This document shows positions 1 to 8,932 of a stretch of DNA of 64,000 nucleotides, piece by piece. Source of the stretch: Candidatus Rhodobacter oscarellae. Its GTDB lineage: Bacteria; Pseudomonadota; Alphaproteobacteria; Rhodobacterales; Rhodobacteraceae. The notes beneath the pieces are model-generated. The model was not told the DNA's origin. It was given only the letters and a program-made list of their open reading frames with translations, and did no database searches. Where the stretch lies: contig NZ_LFTY01000002.1 of NCBI RefSeq assembly GCF_001078595.1, positions 2,909,773 through 2,973,772 of the forward strand, read 5' to 3'. The first letter of the stretch is position 1. Every line of letters begins with the position of its first letter. The translations under genes were made by a program, and so were the position numbers.

Positions 1-439
1 CATCCCGTACACCACCTTGCATGTCGGCACGATGAGCGGCGGAACCGCCTTGAACATGGTGCCAGAGCGGGCCGAGCTCTTGTTCGAATTCCGCCATCTG
101 GCGGGCGACGATCCCGCAGAGCTTCGCGCCGCGATAGAAGCGATTTCGGCTGACATAGGCTCCATTCAGATCGAAAACGCGTTCGCTTACCCAGGCCTTT
201 CCACGCCATTAGACGCCGAGATAACCCGCATCGCGCAGGACCTAGCCCACACCGACACCTGCAAAGTCGCCTATGGCACCGAGGCGGGGTTCTTTGATGG
301 TCTGGGCATCCCCACGGTGGTCTGTGGCCCCGGCTCGATGGAGCGCGACGGCCATAAGCCGGACGAGGGCATAGACCTGTCCCAGCTCGTGGCCTGCGAT
401 CAGTTTATGGATCGTCTGCTGGCGACGATGACCCGATAA
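1..439 (+). CDS. argE: Acetylornithine deacetylase, C-terminal part (runs off left edge)
   Basis: The reading frame is open from the first bases of the window (frame beginning at base 2), so only about 145 C-terminal residues are present. ArgE-type M20 metallopeptidases remove the acetyl group from N-acetylornithine or related N-acyl amino acids in the cytosol. The fragment carries the dimerisation-domain segment (VGTMSGGTALNMVPERAEL) and the family's C-terminal block CGPGSMERDGHKPDEGIDL, whose H-K-P-D-E holds a metal-ligand histidine. A TTG at 17 could be read as a start but lies inside the conserved domain, so the true start is upstream of the window. The family is clear. Ornithine rather than another N-acyl substrate is inferred. 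Confidence 0.85.
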   Translation, partial: IPYTTLHVGTMSGGTALNMVPERAELLFEFRHLAGDDPAELRAAIEAISADIGSIQIENAFAYPGLSTPLDAEITRIAQDLAHTDTCKVAYGTEAGFFDGLGIPTVVCGPGSMERDGHKPDEGIDLSQLVACDQFMDRLLATMTR

Positions 440-503
440 CGCGCCTAGGTCTTTGTTTGCGACAAACCACCGCGGTGTTCTGATTTGTTAGGAAAATCTT
501 GGT

Positions 504-565
504 GATTCGTCCCGGATCATAGATCCGGGTGGGAGCCGCGGCTCGAAACCTGAGGTTTCCCACCC
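504..565. repeat. Branched-stem intergenic repeat, copy 1
   Basis: Outer arms GGGTGGG (527-533) and CCCACCC (559-565) enclose two smaller palindromes, AGCCGCGGCT (534-543) and AAACCT-G-AGGTTT (546-558), so the strand can fold as a three-way junction. A second copy at 42246-42333 shares GATTCG, then GGGTGGGAGCCGC exactly 23 bases later. Both copies lie 65-72 bases after the stop of a plus-strand gene. Function is unknown; REP-like or transcript-end roles are possible. Confidence 0.6.
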
Positions 566-678
566 AAATTTAGCGTTTCGCTCCCAGGTTAAGAAACCGC
601 AAAGATTTCCATCGCCGCGGGGAAGTGCCGCAGAGGCCGTCGCTCGTCATCCCAAAGCAACGCGCCCCGTAGCCGACG

Positions 679-1032
679 CTAGGCCGCCTGTGGTCTCGGC
701 GACCGCCAGAGGAACATGAACAGCACCAGCACGGCCAAAGCGTCTACCACCAGCATCGCCGAGAACCACCAGCTTGGTGCCCCGGAGGTGACGTAGAAAT
801 CGCGGATCACAAAGGACACCGCGATGCCGATCACCAGGTAGGCGATCCAGGCCAGCCAGCGCCATTCGGTGCGCTGCAGCGCGTAGCCGATCACCACCAG
901 CGCCACGCCCACCGGCAGAAACCCATAGACCCCGTAGGAGAGCCCCGACCAGGCAAAGGCCACCAAATGCATCAGCCCCGAGAGCATCAAGAGATAGCCC
1001 GAGACATCGACCAGAGAGTTGATTCCACGCAT
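679..1032 (-). CDS. Small four-helix membrane protein
   Basis: A 117-residue hydrophobic protein with about four predicted membrane segments, beginning MRGINSLVDVSGYLLML. I chose the ATG at 1032 because AAGGAG lies a few bases upstream; a longer frame would run back into the preceding cytochrome gene. It is the last gene of the leftward iorA-iorB-cytochrome operon, only 11 bases after the cytochrome stop. No family is recognised. Its place suggests it anchors the neighbouring cytochrome or passes electrons to the quinone pool, but that is inference from context only. Confidence 0.65.
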   Translation of the reverse strand: MRGINSLVDVSGYLLMLSGLMHLVAFAWSGLSYGVYGFLPVGVALVVIGYALQRTEWRWLAWIAYLVIGIAVSFVIRDFYVTSGAPSWWFSAMLVVDALAVLVLFMFLWRSPRPQAA

Positions 1033-1043
1033 TTCGCCGCTCC

Positions 1044-1664
1044 TTAGTCGTTCACGCAGGGGTAGCCCGCGACGCCCCACACCAGAATGTCGTTCACATG
1101 GGACTGCAGGTCATAGGGCGCGGGTTCGCGCCCACCGCCGGGGTTCCAGGCCCAGTGCAGGATCAGGTCGTGGTCCAGGTGCTCTGCCAGGGCCAGGTAG
1201 TCGCGCCCGTCGTTGCGCTCGGGGTCCCGCAGCTGGTTGCAGATATATTCCGAGCTCTTGCCGAACCACTCCGCCTCTACCGGCGCAAGCTGCCAGTTCA
1301 TCGCCACCTGCGGCGCCGCGTGGGGCACGTCATGCAGGTTCTCGCGATAGGCGTGGCAGGTGGAGCAGAGCACGAACTCGGCCCCGATCCGGCTTTCGCC
1401 CGCGTTGACATTCATCCCGTGCTTGCGGGCGCGGCCATAGCTGGGCCCCGACCACATGGGCCGGTTGTCCGCCCCGGTATGGCAGTTCGCGCAGCGCGGA
1501 TGCGAGGCGACCTCGTAGATCCGATCCCAGGCGGCCAGGCCGTCCTCGCGGTTAACCGAACCCTCCGCGGGCGGGTTGATCTCTACATTGTCACCGGCGC
1601 CTAAAACCGGCCCCGTCAGAACCAACCCTAAGGCGAGGCTCAGGCTTACGAATGTTAGCTTCAT
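1044..1664 (-). CDS. Dihaem c-type cytochrome of the isoquinoline-oxidoreductase operon
   Basis: This 206-residue exported protein has an N-terminal signal peptide (MKLTFVSLSLALGLVLTG, cleavage near residue 22). It has two haem-attachment motifs, CANCH at 58-62 and CSTCH at 100-104. GAGGAATT precedes the ATG. It lies 12 bases after iorB and resembles the small cytochrome subunit annotated beside IorAB in other proteobacteria. It most likely takes electrons from the periplasmic molybdenum hydroxylase and hands them to the respiratory chain. The haem motifs are seen directly; the partner assignment rests on the operon. Confidence 0.8.
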   Translation of the reverse strand: MKLTFVSLSLALGLVLTGPVLGAGDNVEINPPAEGSVNREDGLAAWDRIYEVASHPRCANCHTGADNRPMWSGPSYGRARKHGMNVNAGESRIGAEFVLCSTCHAYRENLHDVPHAAPQVAMNWQLAPVEAEWFGKSSEYICNQLRDPERNDGRDYLALAEHLDHDLILHWAWNPGGGREPAPYDLQSHVNDILVWGVAGYPCVND

Positions 1665-1676
1665 AATTCCTCGCCC

Positions 1677-3911
1677 CTAAACGAAGTCGATATGCTTGTG
1701 GAACGGCATTTCGCGGATGCGCTGCCCCGTCGCCGCGAAGATCGCGTTGCCTAGCGCGGGCGCGGCGGGCGGCACGGTCGGCTCGCCCATGCCGCGGATC
1801 TTGTGGCCGTTCTCGAGCCCCTTAATCACGATCTCGGGGCATTGATACATCCGCATCGCCTCGTGCGCGTGATAGTTGGACTGCTCGGCCATCCCGTCGG
1901 AATAGGTGATCTCGCAGTTCATCGCGTGGCCCATGCCAAAGATCGCGCCGCCCATCACCAGGTTCTCGAAGTTTATCGGGTCCACGACCGTGCCGACATC
2001 CGCCACGACAAAGGCCTTGTCGATCTTGATGCCCGCATCGGATTGGGTGACCTCGATCACCTCGGCAACGGGCGCGCCGAAGCTTTCGATGAAGGCCACG
2101 CCGCGGCCCTGGTTCTCGCCCATCTCAGAGCCCCAGTTCGACAGCGCGGCGACCTCTTCCAGCACCTTGCGCGACGGCTTGTGGTTGATCAGCCGCAGGC
2201 GCTCTTCCATCGGGTCGGCGCCCGCCGCGTGGATCAGCTCGTCCAGGAAGCTGTCAAAGAAGAACCCGGCCCCGGGCGCGCCCACGGCCCGCCAGGAGGA
2301 CACCGGCGCAAGCTCTGGCGCGCGGTAGGACCGCATGCGGAAGTTGGCCAGCGCATAGGGGTTGTTCCAGGACCCGGCGGGGATCTGCGCGTCCGCGCCC
2401 GGAACCGTTATGCCCACGCGGCTCATCTGAGACCCGAGCACCGAGGGCGCGGCGATGTCCAGCGACATCGACACGACCTTGCCATCCGCGACCTTGCCCG
2501 AAGCGCGACCCATCGCGATGTGGCGCGGGAAGTCGTGGGCAAAGTCCTCTTCGCGGGTGTAGGTCATCTTGACCGGCGTACCGCGCATCTGGTTGGCGAT
2601 CTCGGCCGCCTGCTTGATGTAGTCCAGCTCCAGCCGGTGGCCAAAGCTGCCGCCGATCCACTGGTTGTGGAAATGCACGTTCTCGACGTCATGCTCGGTG
2701 AGCGCCGCGATCTGCTGTTCCAGGATGATCGGCATCTGGTGGCCGGTCCAGATGTCCACGCGCGCGTCCGTCACCTGCACGATGGCGTTGAGCGGCTCCA
2801 TCGGCGCGTGCGCCACGTAGGGCGAGCGGTACTCGGCGGTGATCTCTTCGCCGCTGGCCGCGTCGACGTCACCATCGTTGCGCCACTCGTCATCCAGCTG
2901 CGCCTCGACAAAGCTGTCCTCGATGGCGGTCCAATGGTCGGCCTGCTCATGCGGATAGGGCGCGTCGCCCCAGTCGCACTCGATGGCGTTGATGGCCTGG
3001 AAGGCGCGCCAGGTGTTGTCGGCCACCACGGCCACGCCGTTGGTGATCTCGACGATGTCGATCACGCCGCGCATCTCGCGCGCGCCGTTCTCTTTGTAGC
3101 CCTTCATCACGCCGCCTTGGCGCGGGTTCACGCAGATCGTCGCGTGCACCATGCCCTCGATCTCTACGTCGATGCCGTAGTCGAGCGTGCCGGTGGACTT
3201 GCCCAGGATATCCAGCCGCTGCATCGGCTTGCCGATCAGGCGCCACTCGGACGGATCGCGCAGCTTGACGAAGCGCACCGGCTCGATCTGCGCGGCCTCG
3301 CCGGCCAGCTCGGTGTATTTGATCTCGGTGCCGTCGGGCAGCTGAACGGCGGCGTTTGCGGTCTTCAACTCGCTGACCGGCACGCCGGTGCGGTTCGATG
3401 CTGCCAGCTTGAGCGTCTCACGGGCGGCGGCGCCGGCCTCGCGCAGCTTGTGAAAGCTGTCGGCCATGGCGGTCGAGCCGCCGGTGCCCTGCATGCCCAT
3501 GACCTTTAGCGCCCCGCCCATCGTGGCGCGCGCGCGCTCCACGGCCCAGCGATCGTCGGTGGACTTAAAGGGCAGCCCCTCCTCGGACATGGCGTGGTTC
3601 CAATAGGCCGGGTCAGGCTTGCCAAAGCTCACCTCGAACTGCCCGAACTCCACGTCCAGCTCCTCGGCGATCAGCGCCGCCTGGGCCGAACTTACGCCCT
3701 GGCCCTTGTCGGCATGCGGCGCGATCAGAGTGATCTTCTCGGGGCTGATCAGGACCCAGGGGTTGAAGGTGGCAGAGCCCTCGGCCAGATCCTTGGCCAG
3801 CGGGTTATCATGCGGCGCCTGCACCATGTAGGTGCCAAAGGCGACCCCGCCCATGACGGCGGCGGACCCGATTAGGAAAGAGCGGCGACCGATTGTACGC
3901 AAACGTCCCAT
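1677..3911 (-). CDS. iorB: Molybdopterin-dependent hydroxylase large subunit, IorB type
   Basis: A 744-residue xanthine-dehydrogenase-family subunit that binds molybdenum cofactor and hydroxylates N-heteroaromatic or aldehyde substrates with water. The N-terminus has a twin-arginine signal ([15 protein letters not shown], residues 8-22), so the enzyme is exported folded. The C-terminal [17 protein letters not shown] contains the catalytic Glu of the family. The length fits single-chain IorB proteins. GGAGG stands 8 bases before the ATG. It follows iorA by 3 bases, the usual order. The large-subunit family is certain; the substrate is not, because IorAB-like enzymes are often aldehyde dehydrogenases rather than isoquinoline oxidoreductases. 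Confidence 0.88.
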   Translation of the reverse strand: MGRLRTIGRRSFLIGSAAVMGGVAFGTYMVQAPHDNPLAKDLAEGSATFNPWVLISPEKITLIAPHADKGQGVSSAQAALIAEELDVEFGQFEVSFGKPDPAYWNHAMSEEGLPFKSTDDRWAVERARATMGGALKVMGMQGTGGSTAMADSFHKLREAGAAARETLKLAASNRTGVPVSELKTANAAVQLPDGTEIKYTELAGEAAQIEPVRFVKLRDPSEWRLIGKPMQRLDILGKSTGTLDYGIDVEIEGMVHATICVNPRQGGVMKGYKENGAREMRGVIDIVEITNGVAVVADNTWRAFQAINAIECDWGDAPYPHEQADHWTAIEDSFVEAQLDDEWRNDGDVDAASGEEITAEYRSPYVAHAPMEPLNAIVQVTDARVDIWTGHQMPIILEQQIAALTEHDVENVHFHNQWIGGSFGHRLELDYIKQAAEIANQMRGTPVKMTYTREEDFAHDFPRHIAMGRASGKVADGKVVSMSLDIAAPSVLGSQMSRVGITVPGADAQIPAGSWNNPYALANFRMRSYRAPELAPVSSWRAVGAPGAGFFFDSFLDELIHAAGADPMEERLRLINHKPSRKVLEEVAALSNWGSEMGENQGRGVAFIESFGAPVAEVIEVTQSDAGIKIDKAFVVADVGTVVDPINFENLVMGGAIFGMGHAMNCEITYSDGMAEQSNYHAHEAMRMYQCPEIVIKGLENGHKIRGMGEPTVPPAAPALGNAIFAATGQRIREMPFHKHIDFV

Positions 3912-3914
3912 GGA

Positions 3915-4376
3915 TCAAGCCTCCTGCAGTTTCTTGGCGGCGGTGTGCACCGCGGCCCGGATGCGCGGGTAGGTCCCGCAGCGGCAGAGGTTGCCACTCA
4001 TCACGATGTCGATCACCTCGTCGCTGGGCTCGGGGTCCTGGTCCAGCAGCGCCGCGGCCTGCATGATCTGACCGGACTGGCAGTAGCCGCATTGCGCGAC
4101 CTGATGCTCGACCCAGGCCTCTTGCACCGCGTGCAGGGTCTCTGGCGTGCCCAGCCCCTCGATCGTGGTGATATCGCTGCCCTCGGCCTCGCCGGCGGCC
4201 AGCTGGCAGGAGCGCACGGCGACCCCGTCCACATGCACAGTGCAGGCGCCGCATTGCGCGACCCCGCAGCCGTATTTCGTTCCCTTTAGGCCAAGTTCGT
4301 CTCTGAGAACCCAAAGAAGCGGCATGTCGTATTCGACGTCTGCCTCTCGCTTTTCTCCGTTTACGGTGAATTCCAT
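3915..4376 (-). CDS. iorA: [2Fe-2S] subunit of the molybdenum hydroxylase
   Basis: A 153-residue two-cluster ferredoxin subunit that carries electrons from the molybdenum site. The N-terminal plant-type [2Fe-2S] cluster uses C37, C42, C45 and C57; the C-terminal all-helical cluster uses C96, C99, C131 and C133 (QCGYCQSGQ and [13 protein letters not shown]). The frame stays open to 4730, but the ATG at 4376 follows a perfect AAGGAGG and starts the conserved MEFTVNG, so I use it. It has no signal of its own and probably travels with IorB through the Tat system. First gene of a leftward four-gene operon, divergent from a TetR regulator. Confidence 0.9.
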   Translation of the reverse strand: MEFTVNGEKREADVEYDMPLLWVLRDELGLKGTKYGCGVAQCGACTVHVDGVAVRSCQLAAGEAEGSDITTIEGLGTPETLHAVQEAWVEHQVAQCGYCQSGQIMQAAALLDQDPEPSDEVIDIVMSGNLCRCGTYPRIRAAVHTAAKKLQEA

Positions 4377-4401
4377 GGCGACCTCCTTAGTGGGTATGCT
4401 C

Positions 4402-4434
4402 TGGACTTTTAGACTATTTTGGTCAATATGTCCA
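4402..4434. promoter_or_regulatory. Candidate TetR operator between iorA and its divergent regulator
   Basis: A 33-bp nested palindrome: TGGAC, 5 bases, GAC, 7 bases, GTC, 5 bases, GTCCA. It fills most of the short gap between the iorA start and the regulator gene, where a divergent TetR protein would be expected to bind. Seen by eye; binding is inferred. Confidence 0.5.
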
Positions 4435-4472
4435 AATTGACAACGGAACGCAAGTACGAAAACAGTGCCCAA

Positions 4473-5057
4473 ATGAACGACCGCAACCGACAGATCCTTG
4501 AAGCCGCGTGGCGCGTCTTCTCTCGCTACGGGATTTCGAAGACCACGATGAACGACATCGCGCGCGAGGCCGGGGTTGCGCGTCAGACCCTTTATAACGC
4601 TTATGCCGGAAAAGACGAAGTATTCCGTGCGGTGGTGCGTCTGGGCGGCAATGAAACGCTTGAGCAGGTGCGCGCGGCCTGGGAAAACGCGGCCGACCTG
4701 CCCACGAAAATCGACATCTTCTACGCCCATGGGCCCATCACCTGGTACGACATGATCGAGGCCGCGCCGGACGCTGAGGGCCTGCTGGAGGGCTTCACAG
4801 GCGCCGCCAAGGCAGAGCTGGAAGAGTTGGCCTCGAAATGGGGCGCGTTGATCGCCGCGGCGCTAGAGCCCCACCGTGCGGCCATCCTTTCAAACGGCTC
4901 CACGCCAGAGGCCTTTGCAGAATTCTTCTATGCCACGGCAAAATCCGCCAAATATAACGCGCCCTCCCGCGACGCCTTCATGGCGCGGCTGCAAACGCTG
5001 CGGGTCAGCACGCTTGCCATGACGGGGCAGCCGGTGGCGCTTGCGAAATCCGCGTGA
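4473..5057 (+). CDS. TetR-family regulator, probable repressor of the iorAB operon
   Basis: A protein of about 194 residues with an N-terminal TetR helix-turn-helix ([20 protein letters not shown], then [18 protein letters not shown]) and a variable ligand-binding C-terminus. Two in-frame ATGs are possible, 4428 and 4473. The first lies inside the palindrome at 4402-4434, so I prefer 4473, though neither has a strong ribosome site. Divergent placement from iorA suggests control of the hydroxylase operon and of itself. The ligand is unknown, perhaps the hydroxylase substrate. Confidence 0.82.
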   Translation: MNDRNRQILEAAWRVFSRYGISKTTMNDIAREAGVARQTLYNAYAGKDEVFRAVVRLGGNETLEQVRAAWENAADLPTKIDIFYAHGPITWYDMIEAAPDAEGLLEGFTGAAKAELEELASKWGALIAAALEPHRAAILSNGSTPEAFAEFFYATAKSAKYNAPSRDAFMARLQTLRVSTLAMTGQPVALAKSA

Positions 5058-5802
5058 GCTGTACCACCCGCCCCGAGCTGACCGGCACGTTTGGCATGGT
5101 CGCCTCGACGCATTGAAGCGGTTGAGCGCCGTGCGCTGCGGTCAGGGTGGGACTGTATCGGCCGCGGCGACGCCACGCTTAATGCAAGCCTACGCGATTG
5201 GTCTTTAAGAACCCATTTTGGCGCCGGGGGCAGGAAATCCCTTTGATTCCGAAGAGAATTGCGCCAGCATAACCGGGAAGCCACGTGTAATTAGTCACCA
5301 GGGAAGATTTTATGGTCTTTGCGGCAAGCCGGAGCCCAAGCACGCGAACCACGCGCGCAGAGAATCGTCGCAAGTTACACATTTTTCGGCCAGCCCGTTC
5401 CGCCCACAGTCTCGTTCGGAGGCACCAAAAACATCACATCAATGATGAGATTGATGCGGGGAATGCTATCATTTCCTGCATAAATTGGCTTGCCTGGCTG
5501 GGGCTGCCAGCAAATTACATCATAAATGCGAGAAGCTGTCTGTTGAGTTTTCCCCAGACCCCGGAAATGTTCCAACACAACGTGCTGCGGCTTGACGCGT
5601 ATAGGGTTGGATGGGCAATGATGGCGGGCACAGAGGAGACATCGAAATCAACCGACGAGGGGGAGGGATTTCGAAAAGATGCAATTGCGGGGCGCAAACC
5701 GTGCAACGGTTAACCAAACGCAATGCTGGGAATCCGGTCATAAGATCGGATCGATTTGCCGCATGATGCGGCGCATTTCATAAATCCAATGGGAGGATGA
5801 AG
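5058..5802. other. Long intergenic region before the sugar ABC operon
   Basis: About 745 bases without a convincing gene. The short open frames here lack ribosome sites, conserved motifs and the codon use of the neighbours. The only structure noticed is CATCAAT-N6-ATTGATG at 5437-5456, a possible operator for the downstream transporter. GGGAGG at 5791-5796 is the ribosome site of the next gene. Confidence 0.5.
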
Positions 5803-6726
5803 ATGAAGAAGACAATTATAGCGGCCATGGCTGCATCGATGGTGGCCGGCGCTGCTTATGCCGATGGGCATGGCGAGCGCTACGTCATGATCACCCACAC
5901 TCAGGGCACCGACCCATTCTGGCCGGTGGTTGAGAAGGGTGGCCGCGACGCCGCCGCCGCTGTTGGCGCAACGCTGGAGTACAACTTTGACGTCTCCGGC
6001 GACATGGCAGCGATGGCCGCTCTGATCGAGACCGCCGCGGCCTCCGAGCCCGATGGCATCATCGTATCGCTTCCTGACGCGGCGGCGCTTGGCCCGGCGA
6101 TCAAGTCGGCGGTTGCGGATGGTATCCCGGTCATCACCATGAACTCTGGCCTTGAGTCCTCGGCAGAGCTTGGCGCCCTGATGCATGTGGGTCAGCCCGA
6201 GCGTCTGGCCGGTGAAGCTGCTGGTGGTCGTGCGAAGGCAGAAGGCGTGACCAACGGTCTCTGCCTGAACCAGGAAGCCTTCAACACCGCGCTTGTTGAC
6301 CGTTGCGAGGGTTACTTCTCGGGCCTCGGTGGCGATCTCAACATGATCGACGTCTCCAACGACGTGGCTCAGATCGAGACCCGTACCGCCGCCGCCCTGG
6401 AAGCTGACGAGAGCATCGACGGCGTTCTGGCTGTTGGTCCCCACGTCTGTGAGGCCGCCAGCAAGGCAATCAAGGCCGTGGGCGCCGAAGTGCACCTGGC
6501 TTGCTTTGACCTCTCGCCTGGCGTGATGGACATGATCGAAGCCGGCGACGCCGCCTTCACCATCGACCAGCAGCAGCGCCTGCAGGGCTACATGCCCGTC
6601 ATCGTGCTGCACCTGTACAACAACCACGCTGGCCTACTGCCTGGCGCGAACATCCCATCGGGCCCTGGCTTTGTGGATGCGTCCAACGCCGCAGATGTCA
6701 AAGCGCTGGCAGGTGTTGACCGGTAA
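5803..6726 (+). CDS. Sugar ABC transporter periplasmic binding protein (FrcB/RbsB-like)
   Basis: A protein of about 307 residues of the type-I periplasmic-binding fold with a signal peptide (MKKTIIAAMAASMVAGAAYA). The start of the mature part (YVMITHTQGTDPFWPVVEKGGRDAA) and the segment DGIIVSLPDAAALGPAIKSA match ribose/fructose-type binding proteins. An ATG also lies at 5797, but it touches the GGGAGG; the ATG at 5803 is better spaced. First gene of a three-gene importer. Order and domain types match the Sinorhizobium fructose system frcBCA, so a hexose is a reasonable guess, but specificity cannot be read from sequence. Confidence 0.88.
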   Translation: MKKTIIAAMAASMVAGAAYADGHGERYVMITHTQGTDPFWPVVEKGGRDAAAAVGATLEYNFDVSGDMAAMAALIETAAASEPDGIIVSLPDAAALGPAIKSAVADGIPVITMNSGLESSAELGALMHVGQPERLAGEAAGGRAKAEGVTNGLCLNQEAFNTALVDRCEGYFSGLGGDLNMIDVSNDVAQIETRTAAALEADESIDGVLAVGPHVCEAASKAIKAVGAEVHLACFDLSPGVMDMIEAGDAAFTIDQQQRLQGYMPVIVLHLYNNHAGLLPGANIPSGPGFVDASNAADVKALAGVDR

Positions 6727-6755
6727 GGTCGCTGCTATAGCATAACACGCGGAAG

Positions 6756-6781
6756 CAGGCGGGGTTCGTCCCCGCCTGTTT
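6756..6781 (+). terminator. Stem-loop between binding-protein and permease genes
   Basis: CAGGCGGGG, loop TTCGT, CCCCGCCTG, followed by a short TTTC. A 9-bp perfect stem just after a binding-protein gene usually protects the upstream message or partly terminates, so that binding protein exceeds membrane subunits. There is no long T-run, so full termination is unlikely. Confidence 0.55.
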
Positions 6782-6816
6782 CACAACTAGGGTTTTGGTA
6801 GGAGAAATGAGCGGTA

Positions 6817-7983
6817 ATGGCCGATCTCAGCGAGTCTGACAGACTTCAGCAAGAAACATGGTTCCAACGTACGATACGCAGGCCCGAGATCGGGGCCTTT
6901 GTCGTGATGATCGTGATTATTTTCGCGCTGCTGATCATGTCCAATGGCAAGGCGTTCAACGCGCTGGGCCTTAAGAATAACATCAAGATTATCTCGCAAT
7001 TCGGGATCATCGCCATGGGCGCGGCCCTGCTGATGATCGCCGGGGAGTTCGATCTCTCCATAGGGTCGATGATCGGCTTTGCGGGCATGTCCATGGCGCT
7101 CATGCTGAAATGGGGGCTGCCCTTTGGGCTGGGCGAGGCCACGCCGTTCCTGGCCTTCATCATAACGCTGGCGATGACGCTGACGCTGGGCTGGTTCATC
7201 GGCACGGTGGTGGTCCGATCCGGGCTCTCGAGTTTTATCGTGACCCTGGCGTTCCTGTTCTTCCTGCGCGGCGCGACCGAGGTCGGGTTCCGCCTGATCA
7301 ACAAGTCCACGCAGGTCTCTGGCCTGCAGGACTTCAAACAAGAGAGCTGGTTTGCCGACCTGCTCGGCGGCAAGGTCTTTGGTTGGTTCTATGACATCTG
7401 GTTCGCGATTGGGCAGTTCTTCGTGGATCAGGGCATTGATCGCACCGACCAGTGGTTCACCCTGGGCGGCAACCTGAACCGCCGCGGCACGCAGTGGGTC
7501 GACGGCTTTGACGCGCGGTTCCTGTGGTTCCTGGTGATCTCTGCCGTGGCCTATTTCGTGCTGAGCCGCACGCAGCTGGGCAACTGGATCTACGCGACCG
7601 GCGACAACAAGGACGCCGCGCGCGCCAACGGCGTTCCCGTGAACCGCGTCAAGATCGGCCTGTTCATGTTCACCGCCTTCTGCGCGACCATGTTTGCCGC
7701 CTGCCAGGTGTTCGACACCAACACGGCGGACGCGGCCAAGGGCAACCTGATGGAGCTCTTCGCCATCGCCATCGCGGTGGTCGGGGGCACGCTTATGACG
7801 GGCGGGTTCGGCTCGGTCGTGGGGGTCGCGTTCGGCGCGGTCACCGTGGGCCTTGTGTCGAACGCGGTGTTCTTCATCCCGACCATCGACGGCGCCTGGT
7901 TCCGTGTCTTCGTGGGCGCGATCCTTCTGGCCGCGGTATTCGCCAACGAGCGCATCCGTAAACGCATTACGGGGGGCATCTAA
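6817..7983 (+). CDS. Sugar ABC transporter permease (FrcC/RbsC family)
   Basis: A 388-residue inner-membrane subunit with many hydrophobic helices. The family signature is seen in IAMGAALLMIAGEFDLSIGS (near residues 67-86) and in the late glycine-rich helix AIAVVGGTLMTGGFGSVVGV. It forms the sugar channel and couples to the ATPase that follows immediately. It is longer than RbsC (about 320) because of an insertion after the middle helices that contains SWFADLLGGKVFGWFYDIWF; FrcC-type permeases share this extra length. Second gene of the importer operon; it ends directly before the ATPase start. Confidence 0.88.
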   Translation: MADLSESDRLQQETWFQRTIRRPEIGAFVVMIVIIFALLIMSNGKAFNALGLKNNIKIISQFGIIAMGAALLMIAGEFDLSIGSMIGFAGMSMALMLKWGLPFGLGEATPFLAFIITLAMTLTLGWFIGTVVVRSGLSSFIVTLAFLFFLRGATEVGFRLINKSTQVSGLQDFKQESWFADLLGGKVFGWFYDIWFAIGQFFVDQGIDRTDQWFTLGGNLNRRGTQWVDGFDARFLWFLVISAVAYFVLSRTQLGNWIYATGDNKDAARANGVPVNRVKIGLFMFTAFCATMFAACQVFDTNTADAAKGNLMELFAIAIAVVGGTLMTGGFGSVVGVAFGAVTVGLVSNAVFFIPTIDGAWFRVFVGAILLAAVFANERIRKRITGGI

Positions 7984-8754
7984 ATGGTACAGCCATATCT
8001 AAAGGTTGAAGGCCTCGTTAAGCGCTTTGGCCCGTTCACGGCCCTGGGCGGGGTGGATCTAGAGGTCTATCCCGGCGAGGTCCACGCCCTGCTGGGCGAT
8101 AACGGTGCGGGCAAGTCGACGCTGATCAAGACGCTCGCGGGGGTGCACCAACCCACCGAGGGGCAGCTTTACATGGAGGGCACTCCGGTGAACTTCCGCT
8201 CGCCCCGCGACGCCTCGGCGGCGGGCATCGGCACGGTGTATCAGGACCTCGCGCTGAACCAACTGATGTCGGTGACGCGCAACTTCTTCATGGGCCGCGA
8301 GCTGAAGGGGCCCCTAGGCACCCTGCGCATGGACGAGATGAACCAGATCGCCCATGACGAGATGCTCAAGATCGGGATCGACTTCTCCGACCCGACGCAG
8401 GCGGTGGGCACCATGTCGGGCGGTCAGCGCCAGACGCTGGCGATTGCCCGCGCGATCTACTTTGGCGCCAAGGTCCTGATCCTGGACGAGCCGACCTCGG
8501 CACTGGGTCAGGTCCAGCAGATGGGCGTATTGAAGACGGTTAAACGGGTGCGTGCGCGTGGCGATATCGCGATCATCTTCATCACGCATAACGAGATCCA
8601 CTCGCGTCTTGTGGGTGACCGCTTCACCTTCCTGGCATTGGGCAAGGTGATCGGCTCTGGCGTGGCTGCGGATATCTCCGACAAAGAGATGCGCCGCCTG
8701 ATGTCCGGCGGCGCCGAGCTGGGCGATCTCAAGCAGGAGCTTGCCGAGATCTAA
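7984..8754 (+). CDS. Sugar ABC transporter ATPase, single-domain (FrcA-like)
   Basis: A 256-residue ABC ATPase. The Walker A motif is GDNGAGKST, the signature is MSGGQRQTLAIARA and Walker B is VLILDEPTSALG. Ribose-type importers normally have a fused double ATPase of about 500 residues. Here there is one domain, as in FrcA, so the transporter would use a homodimer. Its start follows the permease stop directly, so translation is probably coupled. No sugar kinase follows (FrcK follows FrcA in Sinorhizobium), and a strong terminator closes the operon. Confidence 0.9.
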   Translation: MVQPYLKVEGLVKRFGPFTALGGVDLEVYPGEVHALLGDNGAGKSTLIKTLAGVHQPTEGQLYMEGTPVNFRSPRDASAAGIGTVYQDLALNQLMSVTRNFFMGRELKGPLGTLRMDEMNQIAHDEMLKIGIDFSDPTQAVGTMSGGQRQTLAIARAIYFGAKVLILDEPTSALGQVQQMGVLKTVKRVRARGDIAIIFITHNEIHSRLVGDRFTFLALGKVIGSGVAADISDKEMRRLMSGGAELGDLKQELAEI

Positions 8755-8780
8755 CCGTCTGAAACTTTGATGAGAATTCA

Positions 8781-8810
8781 CCCGCGCCGGGATCCGGCGC
8801 GGGCTTTTTT
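8781..8810 (+). terminator. Rho-independent terminator of the sugar ABC operon
   Basis: Arms CCCGCGCCGG and CCGGCGCGGG around a 3-base loop (GAT), followed by C and six T residues. It lies 26 bases after the ATPase stop. Confidence 0.9.
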
Positions 8811-8888
8811 GTGCGCCCAGACATAGCGTCAGGCCAGCGCCCAAGCCGCAATTTCGCATCGGGCCCTTTACAAATCGAGCGCTTCCCC

Positions 8889-8910
8889 TTATCTAACATT
8901 CGCTAGATAA
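8889..8910. promoter_or_regulatory. Perfect TetR-type palindrome before the SRPBCC-TetR operon
   Basis: TTATCTA, 8 bases, TAGATAA: a perfect 7-bp inverted repeat just upstream of the SRPBCC gene, whose partner gene encodes a TetR regulator. This arrangement is typical of autoregulated TetR operons. Binding by that regulator is inferred. Confidence 0.6.
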
Positions 8911-8932
8911 TACATATCGGATGGAACATACC

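Noticed and set aside
1803-3509. A 568-codon plus-strand frame opposite iorB
   Set aside because: Same reasoning: antisense to a conserved molybdenum hydroxylase subunit, low-complexity His/Arg/Gly composition, no motif.
3915-4730. A longer 271-residue version of the iorA product
   Set aside because: The ATG at 4376 has a perfect AAGGAGG and begins the conserved domain; the longer frame would overlap the divergent regulator gene.
5312-5713. A 133-codon frame before the sugar ABC operon
   Set aside because: No ribosome site, several in-frame start options, unremarkable composition and no recognisable motif.
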